Origin: Monarcha castaneiventris obscurior
Lineage: Eukaryota; Chordata; Aves; Passeriformes; Monarchidae
DNA length: 64,000 bases
Assembly: GCA_026261815.1 (NCBI GenBank)
Contig: JAMPIT010000417.1
Coordinates: 839,501 to 903,500, forward strand
Direction: 5' to 3'
Shown here: one piece after another, positions 19,628 to 33,400 of the stretch
Numbering within the stretch: position 1 is the stretch's first letter
Layout: each line of letters starts with the position of its first letter
The notes under the pieces: model-generated
What the model saw: only the letters and a program-made list of their open reading frames with translations
What the model was told of the DNA's origin: nothing
Databases searched by the model: none
Translations under genes and position numbers: made by a program

Positions 19628-22600
19628 AAATGTGTGTTAATCACAGAGGTTAATGTTAAGGTACTAAAATATCACTGAGCATTAGGGCTGGATAGTTCTG
19701 CAAGCAGAAAATATCCTGAGGTAAGGACACTTTCCCAGGATCCCTGGGAGGTAGATGCTACACCATATGTGTGAAGCCCTAAAGTAGTCCCCACTGAGCC
19801 AGGCACTGTACAAACACACACAAACATACCTGCCTGAAAGAAGTTTCCACGTGAGAAGCTGTGTTGACTCCTTGTCCCAGAGCAGATAGAAGTACAAAAG
19901 GATATTTGGGATGAGATTAATTTCACTTGTCTTCATACCTTTACCGTGCAGATCCCGTATTTTAATCATGTGGGAGGCCTTGTCTGCCCAGCAGCAGCAG
20001 CAGCTTGGAGCCTGAAAACTTGATGCACCCCTTCTGATCTCCTGCGGTGTCAGGTCACTGGTGGTTCTCATGAGCTGTCACTGATCACTCAGTACCATGT
20101 ACTTTCCTTCCATGAAATAACTTATTTTGCACAGGACAGGGAATAAAACATGAATTAACAGTACCTTCCTCTGTGTTCAAGCCAAGATACTTATATGATC
20201 ACTTAAAATGCATCCAGTATTTGTTTTCATTATATACAGCATGCAAGAGAACAAAATTGATATAAAAAATGGGCATTAAACAGTATGTAAGAAGTTAGTC
20301 AGAATTATTCTTTTTACACTTAGGCAATTGCGTTTATATCCTATCTTTTTGTAAATAGAGTTGGCTGATTTTTTCTTTGCCTGTTTTCTTTTTTTTTTAA
20401 TCTAGACCCAAATATGAAGGGGCATGAAAGCTAAAATAAATCTTGATTAGATGTGCTTCAGGATATATATAACTCCTGTGAGAAGAGGCAATTCATGTGA
20501 ATGTAATGTGTTGCCTGGCAAAACTGTAAATTCTTCAAGGACAGAACAGAGCAGCAACTGTGCATCAGTGCCATTCTGAGCCTGACAACAATACAGCAAG
20601 AGCTGGAGAAATGCTTCCATGAGGTTGTTCAGCAGAAAAAGAAGTTTCAGGACACTTAAATTAATTCATTTTTTTGTTCTTGGATTAACTAAGTCTTATA
20701 AGTAGATTCATTCAGATCAGCTGTATGGAAGGTGTTCATTTTTTAAGACAAAATTCCAAAGTCACATTTTAGCCAAATGCAATTTTTCACCCTCTACCAA
20801 AAGTTTTTTCTCTCTATTTTTCTTGGCTTTAATTTTGTCATCAAAACAATGAGTAATTTTCATAGCCCTGTTCCTATGCTGCTGTGCACTATCACAAACA
20901 TGTTTCTTCAGAAGTTTTAAAAAAGACCAGGCTTGCTTATCATTCTCAAGCTCTGTTCCAATATGTAGGGGGAAAAAAAAGATATTAAGTATAGAGCAAA
21001 ATTACCATTACTATAAAGTAGTATTTCTCAGTGTCCCTACGATTTCTTTGACCTTTCTGGTGATGTTATGATGTCACAACTCTGCAGCTTTGGCCTATTT
21101 TTTGCATAGCCTTCACTGGGCTAGACTTGATGGAAATAAACATCTTACATAACAGTCCGGCTGTGCACTCAGCTTTTTTCCCTTCTCTGTTTTTTTTTCC
21201 TGAAGGAGATTTTCCCAGCATGAATTCTGTATGTGCAATTAACATTTGCCAAATTTCATCTTCAAAATCTGTTAGGGTTTGTAAGAAGATTAAGAGACAG
21301 AGCTGATGTGTTTCATCACCCTTCCTATGTAATCACACAGCTTTACACTAGGAAAGAGAGCAAGAGGCAGGTTAAAACTGCAGTAATTCCCTTGAAAGGA
21401 GAACTGAAATAGAAGGCTCTGAATGTGAGACTTTGTACTACTGGGGTTATTTAAACCAAACCCTTTCAGGAAAGAGCAAAGATCAGATACAGATTACACT
21501 CACAGACATGAAAAATACCCTGACCTGATAGCTTTTGCTGTTATGTTAATAGCAGGGAAGGATGAAGAGTATTGCACAGCAGAATCTTTAACTCTTTTTT
21601 TTCCTTTTTCTTATATTTTTTTGGGTGACTGTGTAGCAGGTATGTATACAGACACAGATTGGACAGATTCCTAAAGAATAAAAGAATGAAATACATCTGT
21701 AGAAATATTTTTACCCAAAGTGACTACAGAAATAGCTGCATATATACCAAGAAAAAAATATGCTGGAATATTTTACCGTTACCATTAACCAAGTTGCATA
21801 TGCAGGTTTCTAAGTAAGGAAGGTTTGCACACAAAATTTTGCAAAGCTCTCAGAGTTGTTTACTTTCTAAAGTAAAGTTGCAGGAGATACCATCAACCAC
21901 TGCTTTCAAAATCACTGAATGGTTTAAAAATAATGACAGTTAAAACATATTATTTTTGGTTTTCTTGTAGATAAAGTTTTGTTATTCCAGCCTTAGGCCT
22001 TTAAGTCACTATATTTTACCCCATAAAAGTTAGGCAGGAGAAAAAGTTTGCTTAAAAGAAAATGAGGAAGCTGAAATTTATAGTAGTTATTAGGCACTTA
22101 AGATAGGAATAATTTGTTCTTTAAATTCATGTTCCAGCTCTTCTTTCTTATACCAGTTTCACCCCCCATATATCTGTTGGCATTAGTGGCATGACCTGAT
22201 GAGGTAAACAGAATCCTAAATGATCAGGCCTACGATTACCAAATCAGTGGTGTTAAACCCTCTGTATTAGAAGAGAAATATTTGATATGTCACAGTGGAC
22301 ATGAAGTAGCTCCTTTTCATTTTTAATAATTAAGTACTGCCTAAGTCTCTTTCCTTTAATTAGCCTAAAAACTTGTGTGATTGAAAGAATGGTCTGTAGC
22401 ACTACAGACCTGAATCAGATGAAGGCTCACATCCATCAGTTCAGGAAGACCCTGTTTCCAGGTGCAAATACAGGATAAATGCAGGCAAACTTCCTCCACT
22501 GGCCAATCTACTGCATCAACAGACATGAAATCAATGTGCAGCACATAAAAGAGGTTTTTCCAAGCATTGTTGAAGTCAATACCTCTATCAGCGGGACATG

Positions 22601-24120
22601 AGACAAAAATTCACTACTTTCTGCTTTCTTTCAACCTTTCTTTTTCACCGTTAACTACTTTTTCACATGGAAGCAATAGGAACGATACTGCAAAGGGAAT
22701 CCTTGCCCATATCCTAAATTGTCTCCCAGTTTTTTGAGGTGAGGGAAGACAAAGAATTGGAAAGGCAAATAAAACCTAAATTTTACGTTAGCTAGCTTGC
22801 CTTCAAGTTGCATGAATGTTTATGGCCATAAAGCATGAAAACAATAATTTAAAGGTTAGTGTAATGGATGTTGGTTTTACTTAATTTATCTCATGCATGT
22901 AATACTTATAAAGTGGGAACACTCTAGATTGACTCTTAAGAGAATATGTTATTGCATTGTATACAAGCCACACTCCAAATCCTAATGTTGCCATATAAAA
23001 TGGTAAACTAAAGACCAGTATGTCACATGGATTGAGAATGTATCACTGAGCTTTAGAGCTGGCAGAAACATTTACCTCTTAATTCATGTTTAATTTCAGA
23101 GGAACAACAGTTAGTGAAGGGTCCCAAAAATAAGTAAAATTAAATGAAATCCAGTCAAGCAAAAGAGCATTCACTGTCTATTAACATCATGTACCAGAAC
23201 CTTTCTAGAAAAGTGGTGTTCCAGAAAATCCTTGTGAAAGACAACTTGCTGAAGCAGAAGCTTCTAATTGGTCTGCAAAGTAGGAAAAAAACACCTGCTA
23301 GTGGTGTTTATGTAATAACACCACACTGTTCAGTCATATTGCCTCCCTTGAAAACCCTGATTTCCTTTCTACTTACGAGCCTGACTTGTGCAATTGACTT
23401 CCCCTTGAGTTTGCATTCCTTGTAAGAATCACAAATAAAAGGTGACAAAGTGTCATGACTTGAAGTCAGGACCATATGCTGGAAATACTAGTTGAGGAAG
23501 AACAAGCACTGAAGTTCAGTGAAACATGATCATTGTCCCAGATTGCAGCTGAAAACATTGCTACTCCTTAAAACAGGAAATCAACCTCCATCCATGTGAT
23601 GTATATTTGAGTTAAAAATGCATTGATTATGGCATTCAAGAGGTAAAAAAAAAAAAATAAATGGGCACACAATCATTTCTGTCTAAAATGGAAGTGATAA
23701 ATTAAATAATTTGTGTAAATTTCTCATGTGTCAATGACAATCTCTGTATCTAACCTACTGCCATTTTACAAGGCTTCAAGAAAACATTTAAGTTCCCCTT
23801 GCAAAACCAAGTACAAGAGATCCACATAGCAGATTACTGGACTGTGTATGTATGAGAAGCCCAGAAAACATGGAAAAACTGTAATAGTTAATTTCCATTT
23901 AAAGAGAAAGGGTGATTTTTTTTGACACTCATCACTAACCAAGAAAAGGATTATTCACTTCACCAGAATAAAAAAAGTGAAATCTTAAATGTCTTAAGAC
24001 ACCACCTAAATTTAATACAATTAGAAGTCTAAAATATAAATTCCATCAATCCCAAGTGTTATCAGGCATAGTTTTACCTTAAAGAGGTGTTACCTCATTT
24101 TTTATGAAAAGACTTTAAAT
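19628..24120. other. AT-rich non-coding stretch
   Basis: The longest open frame here is 129 codons on the minus strand (19682-20071), with no recognisable domain, overlapping another minus frame in a different phase. The remaining 4 kb are AT-rich and unique-looking, with only short A- or T-runs (for example near 20391 and 23646). I see no gene, RNA or repeat family. Confidence 0.65.
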
Positions 24121-24154
24121 TGATCTCTTCTCCACCCAAATTTTTTCAATAGAT

Positions 24155-24216
24155 AAAAATATTTTATGAAAAAAATTGAAAAGATATGAAAATATATGAA
24201 AATATTTTATGAAAAT
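24155..24216. repeat. AT-rich low-complexity repeat (TATGAAAA-type)
   Basis: AAAATATTTTATGAAAA occurs twice around shorter ATATGAAAATATATGAAAA units. It is a local simple-sequence expansion with no coding implication. Confidence 0.75.
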
Positions 24217-27000
24217 GTTTCGATTTTTCCTGAAAAAATTGATGAGGAAAATGTTCCATTGTCACAAATGTCAATAGTGACAATAATGACCTCTTTCCTT
24301 TCACATATGCACTAAACATCTCACTTGTACTTCAGTAGGCTGATAATATACTTCCATAGCTAATTTAGGAAAGTAAACCTTCCCCTTCATCTTGTCTATA
24401 TACAGAAATTTTGTTGTTTCCATCAGTATAATCAATGAAAAAAAAAAAATCTATCAAGCTTAGTAATGCTGAGATTCTAACAAAATGCAGATGCAATTTG
24501 TGATTTCTTCATGGCAAAGCAGGTTCTAAAGTTTGGTCTGAGACAGTCAAAGTAACAGCAAAGAACAAGTGGAAACTCTATGCCCATACTATTTCAAGCC
24601 AGGTTTCCAGAAGAATTTATGAGCTTCATGAAATTTGCAATTCATGGACATCCATGCCTTTTCCACTTCGAACTGATACATACTGTGTAACATTTATGAG
24701 CAATGCTGGTTAAAAACTGGATGCCAGTTGAATATGTTCCTTAAGTCAATTTTATGTACATCTATAAAATTGACAGACATGAGATACAATGTCAAAACAG
24801 AAAGGATAAACCAACCAAAAGTATTAACAAGATTTAATGCAACACCTCCCACTTCTTCAACTACTGTTCAAGAGAGGAGGAAGACCCTGAGAGGATGGGG
24901 GATGGTCTCAGATGTCAAATTTTAACAGCACTCACTTTCCTGTGACAGCATACACATTTGGAATATATAATCACGAAGGGAAAACACAAAAACATCTGCT
25001 CATAAAGTATCATACTTGAAGGCGCTCCCAGATTAGCTATTACTTAGCTATTGCTAAGTTACATAAACTCTGGTGTTACATGAGGATTCTGAGTTAGATC
25101 TGTCACTAAAATGTGCAGACTGTCACACTCAATGGCTTTGAGCAGTAAATAAACAGTAAGAGTCCCCAGACATAATTTAGAAGGTTTTCCAGACCTAAAA
25201 GACATCCTTCCTTACCTCGTGCTGCTCAATGGAACTAAGTATCATTCAGTTCTGCCTCCCTAACTGCTTCCTATGCTGTACATACACCTGCCATTTCCAG
25301 AGCCTAAAAGGACTGGTCCAGACTGAAAACTTTTTCCTGCTTCCTGTGGCACTCAAGCCAGAGGAATTATCCTCCCATGAAAGCAGAATTTTAACAATTC
25401 CTACATAACACCTTCTGCTGCCTCATCCCCTTTACATGATGTGAAGAGGATGGACTAACATGAGGGTCTGACAACACATCTTCAACATTAATTCAAGCAA
25501 CATTCTGATTTGTTTTCTATCCTGTTAGTCGTGGCCTTCCTTCCTTTTCATGCCCTGTATTCATACTCGTCACACAAAGATATTAATGAGCAGGTAAAAC
25601 AGATGCTGTCACCCTTCTGAATCAACAGAAACTGGCTTTATCAGGTGATATTAAAAATAAAACCTCTTTGGGGGTTGGCGGCTTTAGCATAAAACTTGGT
25701 GAATTTCCTGGGTTTCTTGTATTTGCTTTTACTTCTGCAGGGACCTAGGAAATATTCCAAGAAAAATGATGACCCCAAATATAATCTTTCTGGAAAATAG
25801 TTCAGAATATATAGAATAGATACAATTATATGTCTTCCTTGTGAAAAACTTAATTTTAAACTTTCTTGACTGCATGTGCCCTTAATAAACATTTGCCTAA
25901 CTCTAGTTCATGCCACTCATGACAACTTGACTACTCCTGAGTTTGCAGTCGAGTGAGTTTTTGGACCAAGATCTATCTGACTGTATTGCATACTTTTGTG
26001 GGAGTATGGGAGCAGAGGGCTCAAGAACATCGCCTGAGCCCTCCAATCCAATTCTCTCTGTAAACATAGCTAATTCCCTACATCATAGTGAGAAAAAAAA
26101 TCCCAAAGTTCAGCCAATCAGATCCAAGGCAAAAATAATCCTATGACCACTGCTTGTGGTTTAGCCAAAATGAAACTCAAGAGCTTTTAGCTAACTGTGG
26201 TACAAGTGTAGGGCTTCGTAGGAAGGCAAGAAATCCAGCAAGAAACCCAACCAAAAACCCTTCAAATATAACACTCCAAACCTCCCATTGTTGCTTATAT
26301 TCAATAGAGCTTCATTTTGTTAGTTAATTAAAATAGAATTAATTAGGCTAAAGGCAAATGCCTACTTTTATGACATCATTTGATGGTCAGTGGAAAGAAA
26401 AAAAAGGGGCAAATTAATTTCTTCCTAAAGTAGATATTTTAAATGGTTTGGATTTTTGCACTTTAAAATTGTTTAGGTCTCTCAATTTGTTGTAAACTAG
26501 GTCTAAGATAACTAGCTCCAAGGTATGTGGTCACTCTGCAACCAATCATTGAATTAGTTGAATCCCATGCTTGAACTGTAAGGAATATTTTATTGATTTG
26601 AAATGGAATTGCTGGCTTTTTTCTTCCAAAAATGTTCTGGCTTTTTTCCTTCCACTCTGAGTGACAGGCAAAACAGATACATATCCTGAGCACACATATA
26701 TTTTTGTCTTATTCATTCCAAAAAATTTGAAGTAAAAGGCTTCTAACTGAAAAGCAATGAAAAATGATAACTGCAAACAGTATTTACCAGCTGCGACTTG
26801 AGCCCAGATTCAACTGTTAGAAATATATAGAAATTGAATTTTCTTGAGTGAAGAAGTGATACTTCACTCATTATAATATATATGATTAATGTGTGATTAT
26901 TTTGAAAGGAAAATATCTTGTAATACCAGGGTATTTTCTCCAGGCTCATTGTCAGGCAAATTCTTGAAGCTATTATTTGCAGATTCCCACAGTCATCACT
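24217..27000. other. AT-rich non-coding stretch
   Basis: Open frames are under 100 codons and overlap on opposite strands. No mobile element, RNA gene or recognisable exon was found. Scattered TTAATTA cores occur near 26320-26345. Confidence 0.65.
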
Positions 27001-27010
27001 TAAAGGTCTA

Positions 27011-27031
27011 TTCAGCACCAAGTACCAGCAC
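27011..27031 (+). promoter_or_regulatory. RE1/NRSF-like motif (weak)
   Basis: TTCAGCACCA matches the left half of the canonical REST/NRSF element, and the following AGTACCAGCAC matches the right half only if one extra base is allowed. REST tolerates some non-canonical spacings, but this single-base shift is not the standard one. It lies in AT-rich unique DNA with no known target gene. Confidence 0.2.
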
Positions 27032-30000
27032 ATGCCTCAACAAGCTGCACTTAAATGTTCATTCCCACAATCCATCTTCTGGTGTTTCAAACTGCATTTC
27101 TACTTGAATTAATCTGTAAGGCAAAGTTCTTTCTTAGCAAAGCTGCTAGTGTCTTATCTCACAGAAATTTAGGAAATTGTTCTACTGTATAATGTAAATA
27201 TATGCAGGATGGACAAAGATGATTCCTGGCTTGTGCAAGTACAATGTTCATGTACAAAATAAATATTGTATTTATATACAAAATATATGCACTGCTTTGG
27301 GCACAAATCTTTCTCATTCCCATACAAGAAGAAGTCAGTATCAGCATGGTGGGGTCTGGAGAGCAGAAGAAATGATTCATCACTGGTCCCTGCAGTTTTA
27401 TGGACTCCCTTCTGTATATCCATGATCATATTCTCTGTTGTCAGTGGTTTAAAGAGAACTTTAAAACACTTAAAAATCCAAAGTTTTACCTCTGGTCTAA
27501 ATATTCACATCCTTTCCCACCAGAACCTTCACGAGGTGAATATTGACCTACTCCTGCTTCCCCTTTTTACCTGCTGTGAGGGAAGCATCAGAATGGGGCT
27601 GAGCTGTTTGCTAAGAAGACGGAATCAAAAATTGAAGCTGCTTATAGTTAAAAATTATATACCACCAGTGGATTTCCTGCCTATGTACACAACTAAATGA
27701 AATAGTTCAGTCAGATATTTGTATACCTATAAGAATATTGTCCTTTTTTTCTGTTCTTCACCTAAAAAGAGGGGATTGTGCTTTCTCCTGATCACCTGAT
27801 ATACCTGGCTGCTACAAGCTTTGTCTGCCTTTTTTTTTCAAATTCATATTTTATACAAAGTCTTTACAAGTCTTCCTGTTACGCTTCAATGAACTTTCAG
27901 ACAAAATAGTAGGTAAAAATCCACATCACTCTGAGTCTTATCTAAGTATTTTTCAGAAGTATTTGTATTTTCAACTTCTGACACATTTAAGCACATTCCT
28001 TGGATGAAGATTGTTCTGCAAAATATTTACAATTAAACTCAACCCCTCTGTATTCTTACAAAATTATTTTCTTGTTTTCAAGATTCTGGTTTGGATTTCT
28101 GTCCTTTGTATGTGATATGTTTTCTCAGCCTTGCAATTTGCATTCTGAATCATAAAGCTAAGCTTTATTAGGACAGCTGAAAGATTTAGATCTTCTGCAT
28201 TAGCAGTGTGATGCTCAGCAGTAAATTTCCCTAATCTTCTGGATAAAATATATTCAGCCAGAGAAGAAGAGTTTCAGAGTTGTGTTCCTTTTAACACAAC
28301 AGTGACACCTCTCAGATGCTGCAGCAACAGAAATAAAACCAGTAGTCATTCTTTTGCCAAGCTTAGACTTAGAAGTCTAAGAAGGGTCTTTTCTTTTTTT
28401 GACAGAATATTTTATAAATACATCTGCTTCCTTAAATTGTTTATCCCTTGGCTTATTATGTTTCTGCTTGGCTTTTTCTTTTCTGGCTTTTCAAGGTTAG
28501 GAATGAAAATATGATGCTTGAAATTGTTGTTTGGCATAGGCTAAGTGTGGACATTTTGGAAGTTTTGGCAAGGCAGTCTGCCTTTTTTATACAGTAAACT
28601 TAAAACTTAAAGGACTTTAAACCATGCTTGATGGTTTTAACAATAGCTTAAAGACATCCATTCTGCTTACAATAGGACTTCAGCACAGTGAAACAGTATT
28701 TACCAGGAGGACACTTTATTGTTGTTAAGAGTATTGGTGGTATTCTCACAACTTGATTCTAAACGTCTAAGCAGGTACCCCAAGTCTGAACCTGACACTA
28801 ATCCCTGTGCCACAAATGAGACAACACATCACCATTGTTTGTCATGTTTCATTTCCTTGGCCAATATGAAAATTAGAGTTTCATGAATGAGCAAATATTA
28901 AAAAGAAATAAAAAAAATGAAAGCTGATTATGTTTTTATGGCTCTAGGCCAAAATGGTCTTTTGAAGGATATGCAAGGTTAGAAACACAGTTATTCATGC
29001 AGTCCTGTGTCAAACTTAAGGTCAATTTATATGATCTAAGATAACAACCTAAACCTATTATGTTAATTCATGCTATTAATTCATGTTTGTTCATATCAGA
29101 ACTGTGTTTTTGCAACAGATTTCCCAGTCATCTCACCTAAATATGCTTTAGTCTGCATAATAGTGTAATCTTGGAGCACCTAAATTAAAATCCTTTACGA
29201 TGAAATTAAACCAGCAGCACTCAGCACTCCACTGAACACCAACCCTCCAGCAGCAGCACCCCTAGTCCATGCCAGCTGCTACTGGGGGTTCAGTCTTTGG
29301 GGAAAGCTGACCCAAAGTGTCACACACAGCATGAGCTTTGGTTCCTCTGTGTGTGTCTCGCTCTGTGGGTGGAGAGCCATGCACATCCCCCTTCATGCAT
29401 ACGTGGTCTCTGTCATAAAATGAGCACGGGCCTGAACCTCAGCTGCTGCTCAGTGCAGGTTCTTCCTTTAGCATCACCGAAGTGGCACTGGTTAATATGA
29501 CTTCAGGAACAGGGTCAAGTGAAATGTTCTTGAATGGAATATATGGCAGAGAAAAGATGTTACATTTGATATGGCCTTTTTTTTTAAGAGATACTTCTTA
29601 CTCTTCAGATGGCTAAAAAGTAACTCCAATGGAAACCGCAAAGCAGGTGCTACGCTGCTCAAAACACTTCACTGCACTTCAGTCATTGCTAATCTAAAGC
29701 TGTGGTCCTTAAGAACTTAAATGATGCAGGTAATAAAATCAAACATATCAAAGCCGTGTACAGGAATATAAGAAATGGAAAAATAGGTGAAAAAAGAATA
29801 GAAAATAATAGGGAAAAAAGGTGTCTAATAATGTTTCTTTATTATATAGAGCAAGTCCTTGGCCATGCTGAAAGACCTTGGATTCCTAAAAGTTTGGTTT
29901 GAGCTTGCTTTCATTTTATCATCACACCCATCAAATACAGAATCTTAGCTGACATCTGTGTGCATAGTTTTAATTTAAGCACTATTGAAAATGTAATTTA

Positions 30001-30280
30001 ATGTAACCACCAAATTGCGTACAGAACCAATGCTGAGTTTCTGAGAAGAATTAAATGCAAGAAAATCAAATATATTTGACTTGGTTCTGGTATTATTCAT
30101 TATTGTAATTATTACCAAGTGGCTTGACATTGTGGATTGAATGCTAAGGGATTCATATTCTGCTTGATAGTGGTAAATAACTTTTATGTAGGAAGATTTT
30201 AAAGCCCTTACACTGTTTGTTTCACATTTGCTTCCTAAGCAAGCAAGACTTGGATCCTCCTGAACCCCAGCCATTTTGTT
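27032..30280. other. AT-rich non-coding stretch
   Basis: The largest open frame is 144 codons (27266-27700, plus). It starts in a tyrosine-rich AT tract, overlaps three other frames and has no recognised domain. A short GC-richer interval lies at 29210-29480. No gene or repeat family was seen. Confidence 0.6.
28362..28381. repeat. perfect 9-bp inverted repeat, 2-nt loop
   Basis: CTTAGACTT and AAGTCTAAG are exact reverse complements separated by AG. It is too short to be a microRNA precursor, and no T-run follows as a Pol III stop. It is probably incidental. Confidence 0.6.
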
Positions 30281-30286
30281 TTGCAG

Positions 30287-30440
30287 ATCAAAGTGCGTGA
30301 TTGCAGTGCACCTTCTGGCTCTGAAATATGTTCCTTGTTTGTATTACAACACCATCAGGACAAAATCTGCTGTGCCAGGCCCAGGAGAAGACGTGATCAG
30401 AGACAGTCTTTGCCCCTGAAAGATTCAGCATCTAAATAAA
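30287..30440 (+). other. candidate 3'-terminal exon, unassigned
   Basis: An acceptor-like site (CCATTTTGTTTTGCAG) ends at 30286. The frame starting at 30287 is open for 50 codons to TAA at 30437-30439, and the stop overlaps an AATAAA at 30435-30440. About 15 bases on is a GT-rich stretch (TTTTGTGCTGTAG), in the position of a cleavage downstream element. The product would be cysteine-containing with an RRRR cluster about residues 36-39 and matches nothing I know. The frame is open upstream to about 30236, so an unspliced read-through is also possible. Confidence 0.2.
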
Positions 30441-30455
30441 TACAACCATTTTGTG

Positions 30456-33400
30456 CTGTAGAAATCAGGAGAGAAGTCCTCTGAGGCTAAGCACAAAATA
30501 GTCGAAAATACAATTATTGTGGATTGTTACATAAAACAGCACTGGATGAATGTGAAATGTCAACAAGTTTCAGGTAGGTTTTGTAAGGCTTCTTTTTAAT
30601 TTGTCTGTTCTTGCACACCACTAACATTTTCCAAGCCATTAAAATACCCATAGTACAGCCTATTAGTGCTGCAGAGTAAAATGTGCATCTTCTCTTCAGC
30701 ATTATTCTTTTACAAAAATGGTTTTCCTACCAGCTATGTGAACTGGATATATATACTAATAAATTTTCCCCTACATTTCCTAATTTGGAACCTGAACTGA
30801 TTAGGTCCTTGTCAATCAATGCACTTGTATAACTAAAGTGTTAGAAAGGGCTTTGAAATGGGTAAACAAGCAGAATATGTAACCCTAAAATTGAAGGTGT
30901 CCATCAAATTTTCCAGTAAGGCATTTTTTCCATGTATAAAACTAATTTATTGACCTTTCATGCTGTGTATTCCATGCTCCTGCCAGCTAATGCTAGCCAA
31001 AATTTTCAATTAGAAATGTAGACCATGTGAAGAAAAGGCTGTTTCTTTTCACTTCCATTTCTTACTCATTTATTTTTTTATTTATTCAAGTCCTCTGGAG
31101 AACTGCAAAGACTACATTATGCCCAGTTAATTTACAGCCCTCATTTTTATTGGGTTACTGTGAATTCCAGTTTTTAAATCAGCGTTGCTATGTCACAAAA
31201 AGACGTGTGTACATCTTGCATGCAGGGCTAATTTTGTATGAAAGTAAGTGCTAGGATGAGGTGCTAGAATGCTAATAGCATATTTGTGAGTTTCATAGCA
31301 GCAGAACTGACAGGCAAACAGATTCTGGCATGTCATTTCAGACTATTTTGTCACAAAATTAGCTTTGTGAAAATGTTTTTTAGCACTTTAGATTTTTTTG
31401 TTTTGGTTTTCATCTTTTTATTTTTCTAAAGTCTTCTAAATTGCAATTAATTATGTTAAAGTTTCAAGTTCTAATGAGTCCAAATAATTTTTTCCTAGTT
31501 TTCTATTTACAAATGTTTCCTAAGTGAAGAATTTGGTAGGCCAAGATCAAATTCACAGTACCAGATATTTGATGTATTCATTTGTTAATAACTTGTACCT
31601 TGTTTCTGCTTTGATTTTGCCTGGCTTCAGTCTCCAGACACTTTTTTCCCCCCTTTCTCTTTGCAAAGTCCTATTACCTTCTTCCTATGCAATATATGAT
31701 GACTAGTCCTTTGGCAACTCCGAAGTTTTCATTCAGTTATTAATTAATTTTTCATCTGTTGAAAAGTCTCACCCAGAGTCAGAATGTATCGGATAAAATA
31801 CCTTTGGCCTGACAAAAGACAGACAGGCACTTCAGAGATATATCAGACTGAGCCTGGATGAGCACAAAAAGCAGCAAAAATCCAGTCACCTCAGCTATTT
31901 TATGAAGCTCTCTGGGGTCACTGAGGAGTTGTATCCACACCATTATTTTGAAAAGTTGTAAATAAAGACACAGAAGCCAGCATCTTTAAGTTCTGTTTTG
32001 GAGCAAGGAGCAGAACCCAGTGTGATGTGTCTTTCCTCTTGCAGATAACGGAATCTCATGTTGGCTTCAAGAGGGCTCTGATGTCTTCCTTGGCCACCTG
32101 TTTCTCTTTCCATTGCATTCTTCCCTTTCACTGACCATTCTACTTCATCCAAAATTCATGGGATTCCTTTAACTTGTACCAACAAATTTGATTTTAATCA
32201 GGTCTGGGCAAAGGATTCAGGGTTGTTTGGTTTGTTTACCCTTTCTCATTTTACTCAATACTGGTCAAGCACAAAAATAAAAATTAAATAACTGACATAT
32301 AGCCCTTATTCTTTCAAACCACAATTACCACAGTATTAGCAAAGCTGTCTGAAACCATTTTTGAGGGGGACACAGGTTCCAGCAGCAAAGCTGGCTTATG
32401 AAGCTTTATTCTTCTCCTATCCAACCTGCCACTGATTCCTCTCCCTCTCCTCCTTAGTCCTGTGGAAGGAGTAGTTTATGGGGCCATACTGCATGTCACA
32501 GGAATAGTTAAAAGAAAAGCCCTCTCCAAAAGAAGCCTTCATTTCAGTGCACAGGTACTGCTGAGCCTGAGGAAAAACAAACCCTGTAGTGGTGGTTATG
32601 GCAACGAGCAGCTGAGGGAAGCAAACCAGTCAACAACTTCTTCAAAGGGCTTCTCCTCCCTCATGTGTGTGCCGTGGACTGGCCCTTGCATGAGAGCTGG
32701 ACTGTGCCTACTGAAAGAAAACAGTATTCATGCATAAAAAAATGAATAGCCAGTCCAGAGATTACCAATGAGGTAATAAAATAAGAAAGAAGAATTTTAT
32801 GACGGTTTCATAGAAGAAAATATTGCATAGGTACAAGATCTGACCTCTTAAGGGCATATTACCAATACTTCATGAGCCTGTGAGGAAAGGGAACATTTAG
32901 CAACGTAGCATTAAATTTCCATCTGAAAATTTCCATGTCAGTGGCAGGCAGCAGAAATAGTAGCTTGAATGCTGAATCTGTGGAGTTTTTCAAGAAATTC
33001 AGAAATTACCTGTTGAAAACTTGGATAAAATTGAGTCAGGAAAAGTAGTGCTTAAAGTTACTGAGTGGAGTTTTATTAAGTACAAATTCTTCAGTAATGG
33101 TTTTAAAAAAAAAATCATTTAAATAGGTTTCTGACAAGGAATGTAAACAAAGTACTAAGATATATTATAAGTATCTCTAAGTTTAACCAAATGAAATGTG
33201 TCTGGGGCTTGAGAGTTTCCCTCCAGGAAGAAAGGATTGAGAATAATGCTTTCAGGTTCAGCAAAATATTGAAGAGAGGTGCTTAAAAAATGAGGGAAAA
33301 TGTTTCTATTGGAAAACACAATTTCATTGAAATGGAAACACTTTGAACTAATAAATCAGCTCTAATGAAATCTTTTGGGGTAAATCTCTGCAAGGATATG

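Noticed and set aside
19682..20071. 129-codon minus frame just 5' of a minus-strand A21 run, suggesting a retrocopy
   Set aside because: No AATAAA precedes the A-run, no parent protein is recognised and no target-site duplication was found.
27266..27700. 144-codon plus frame
   Set aside because: It begins in an AT-rich tyrosine/isoleucine-rich stretch, overlaps several opposing frames and has no recognised domain or splice context.
28362..28381. Hairpin as a microRNA precursor or terminator
   Set aside because: The stem is only 9 bp with a 2-nt loop, too short for a pre-miRNA, and bacterial-type terminators do not apply here.
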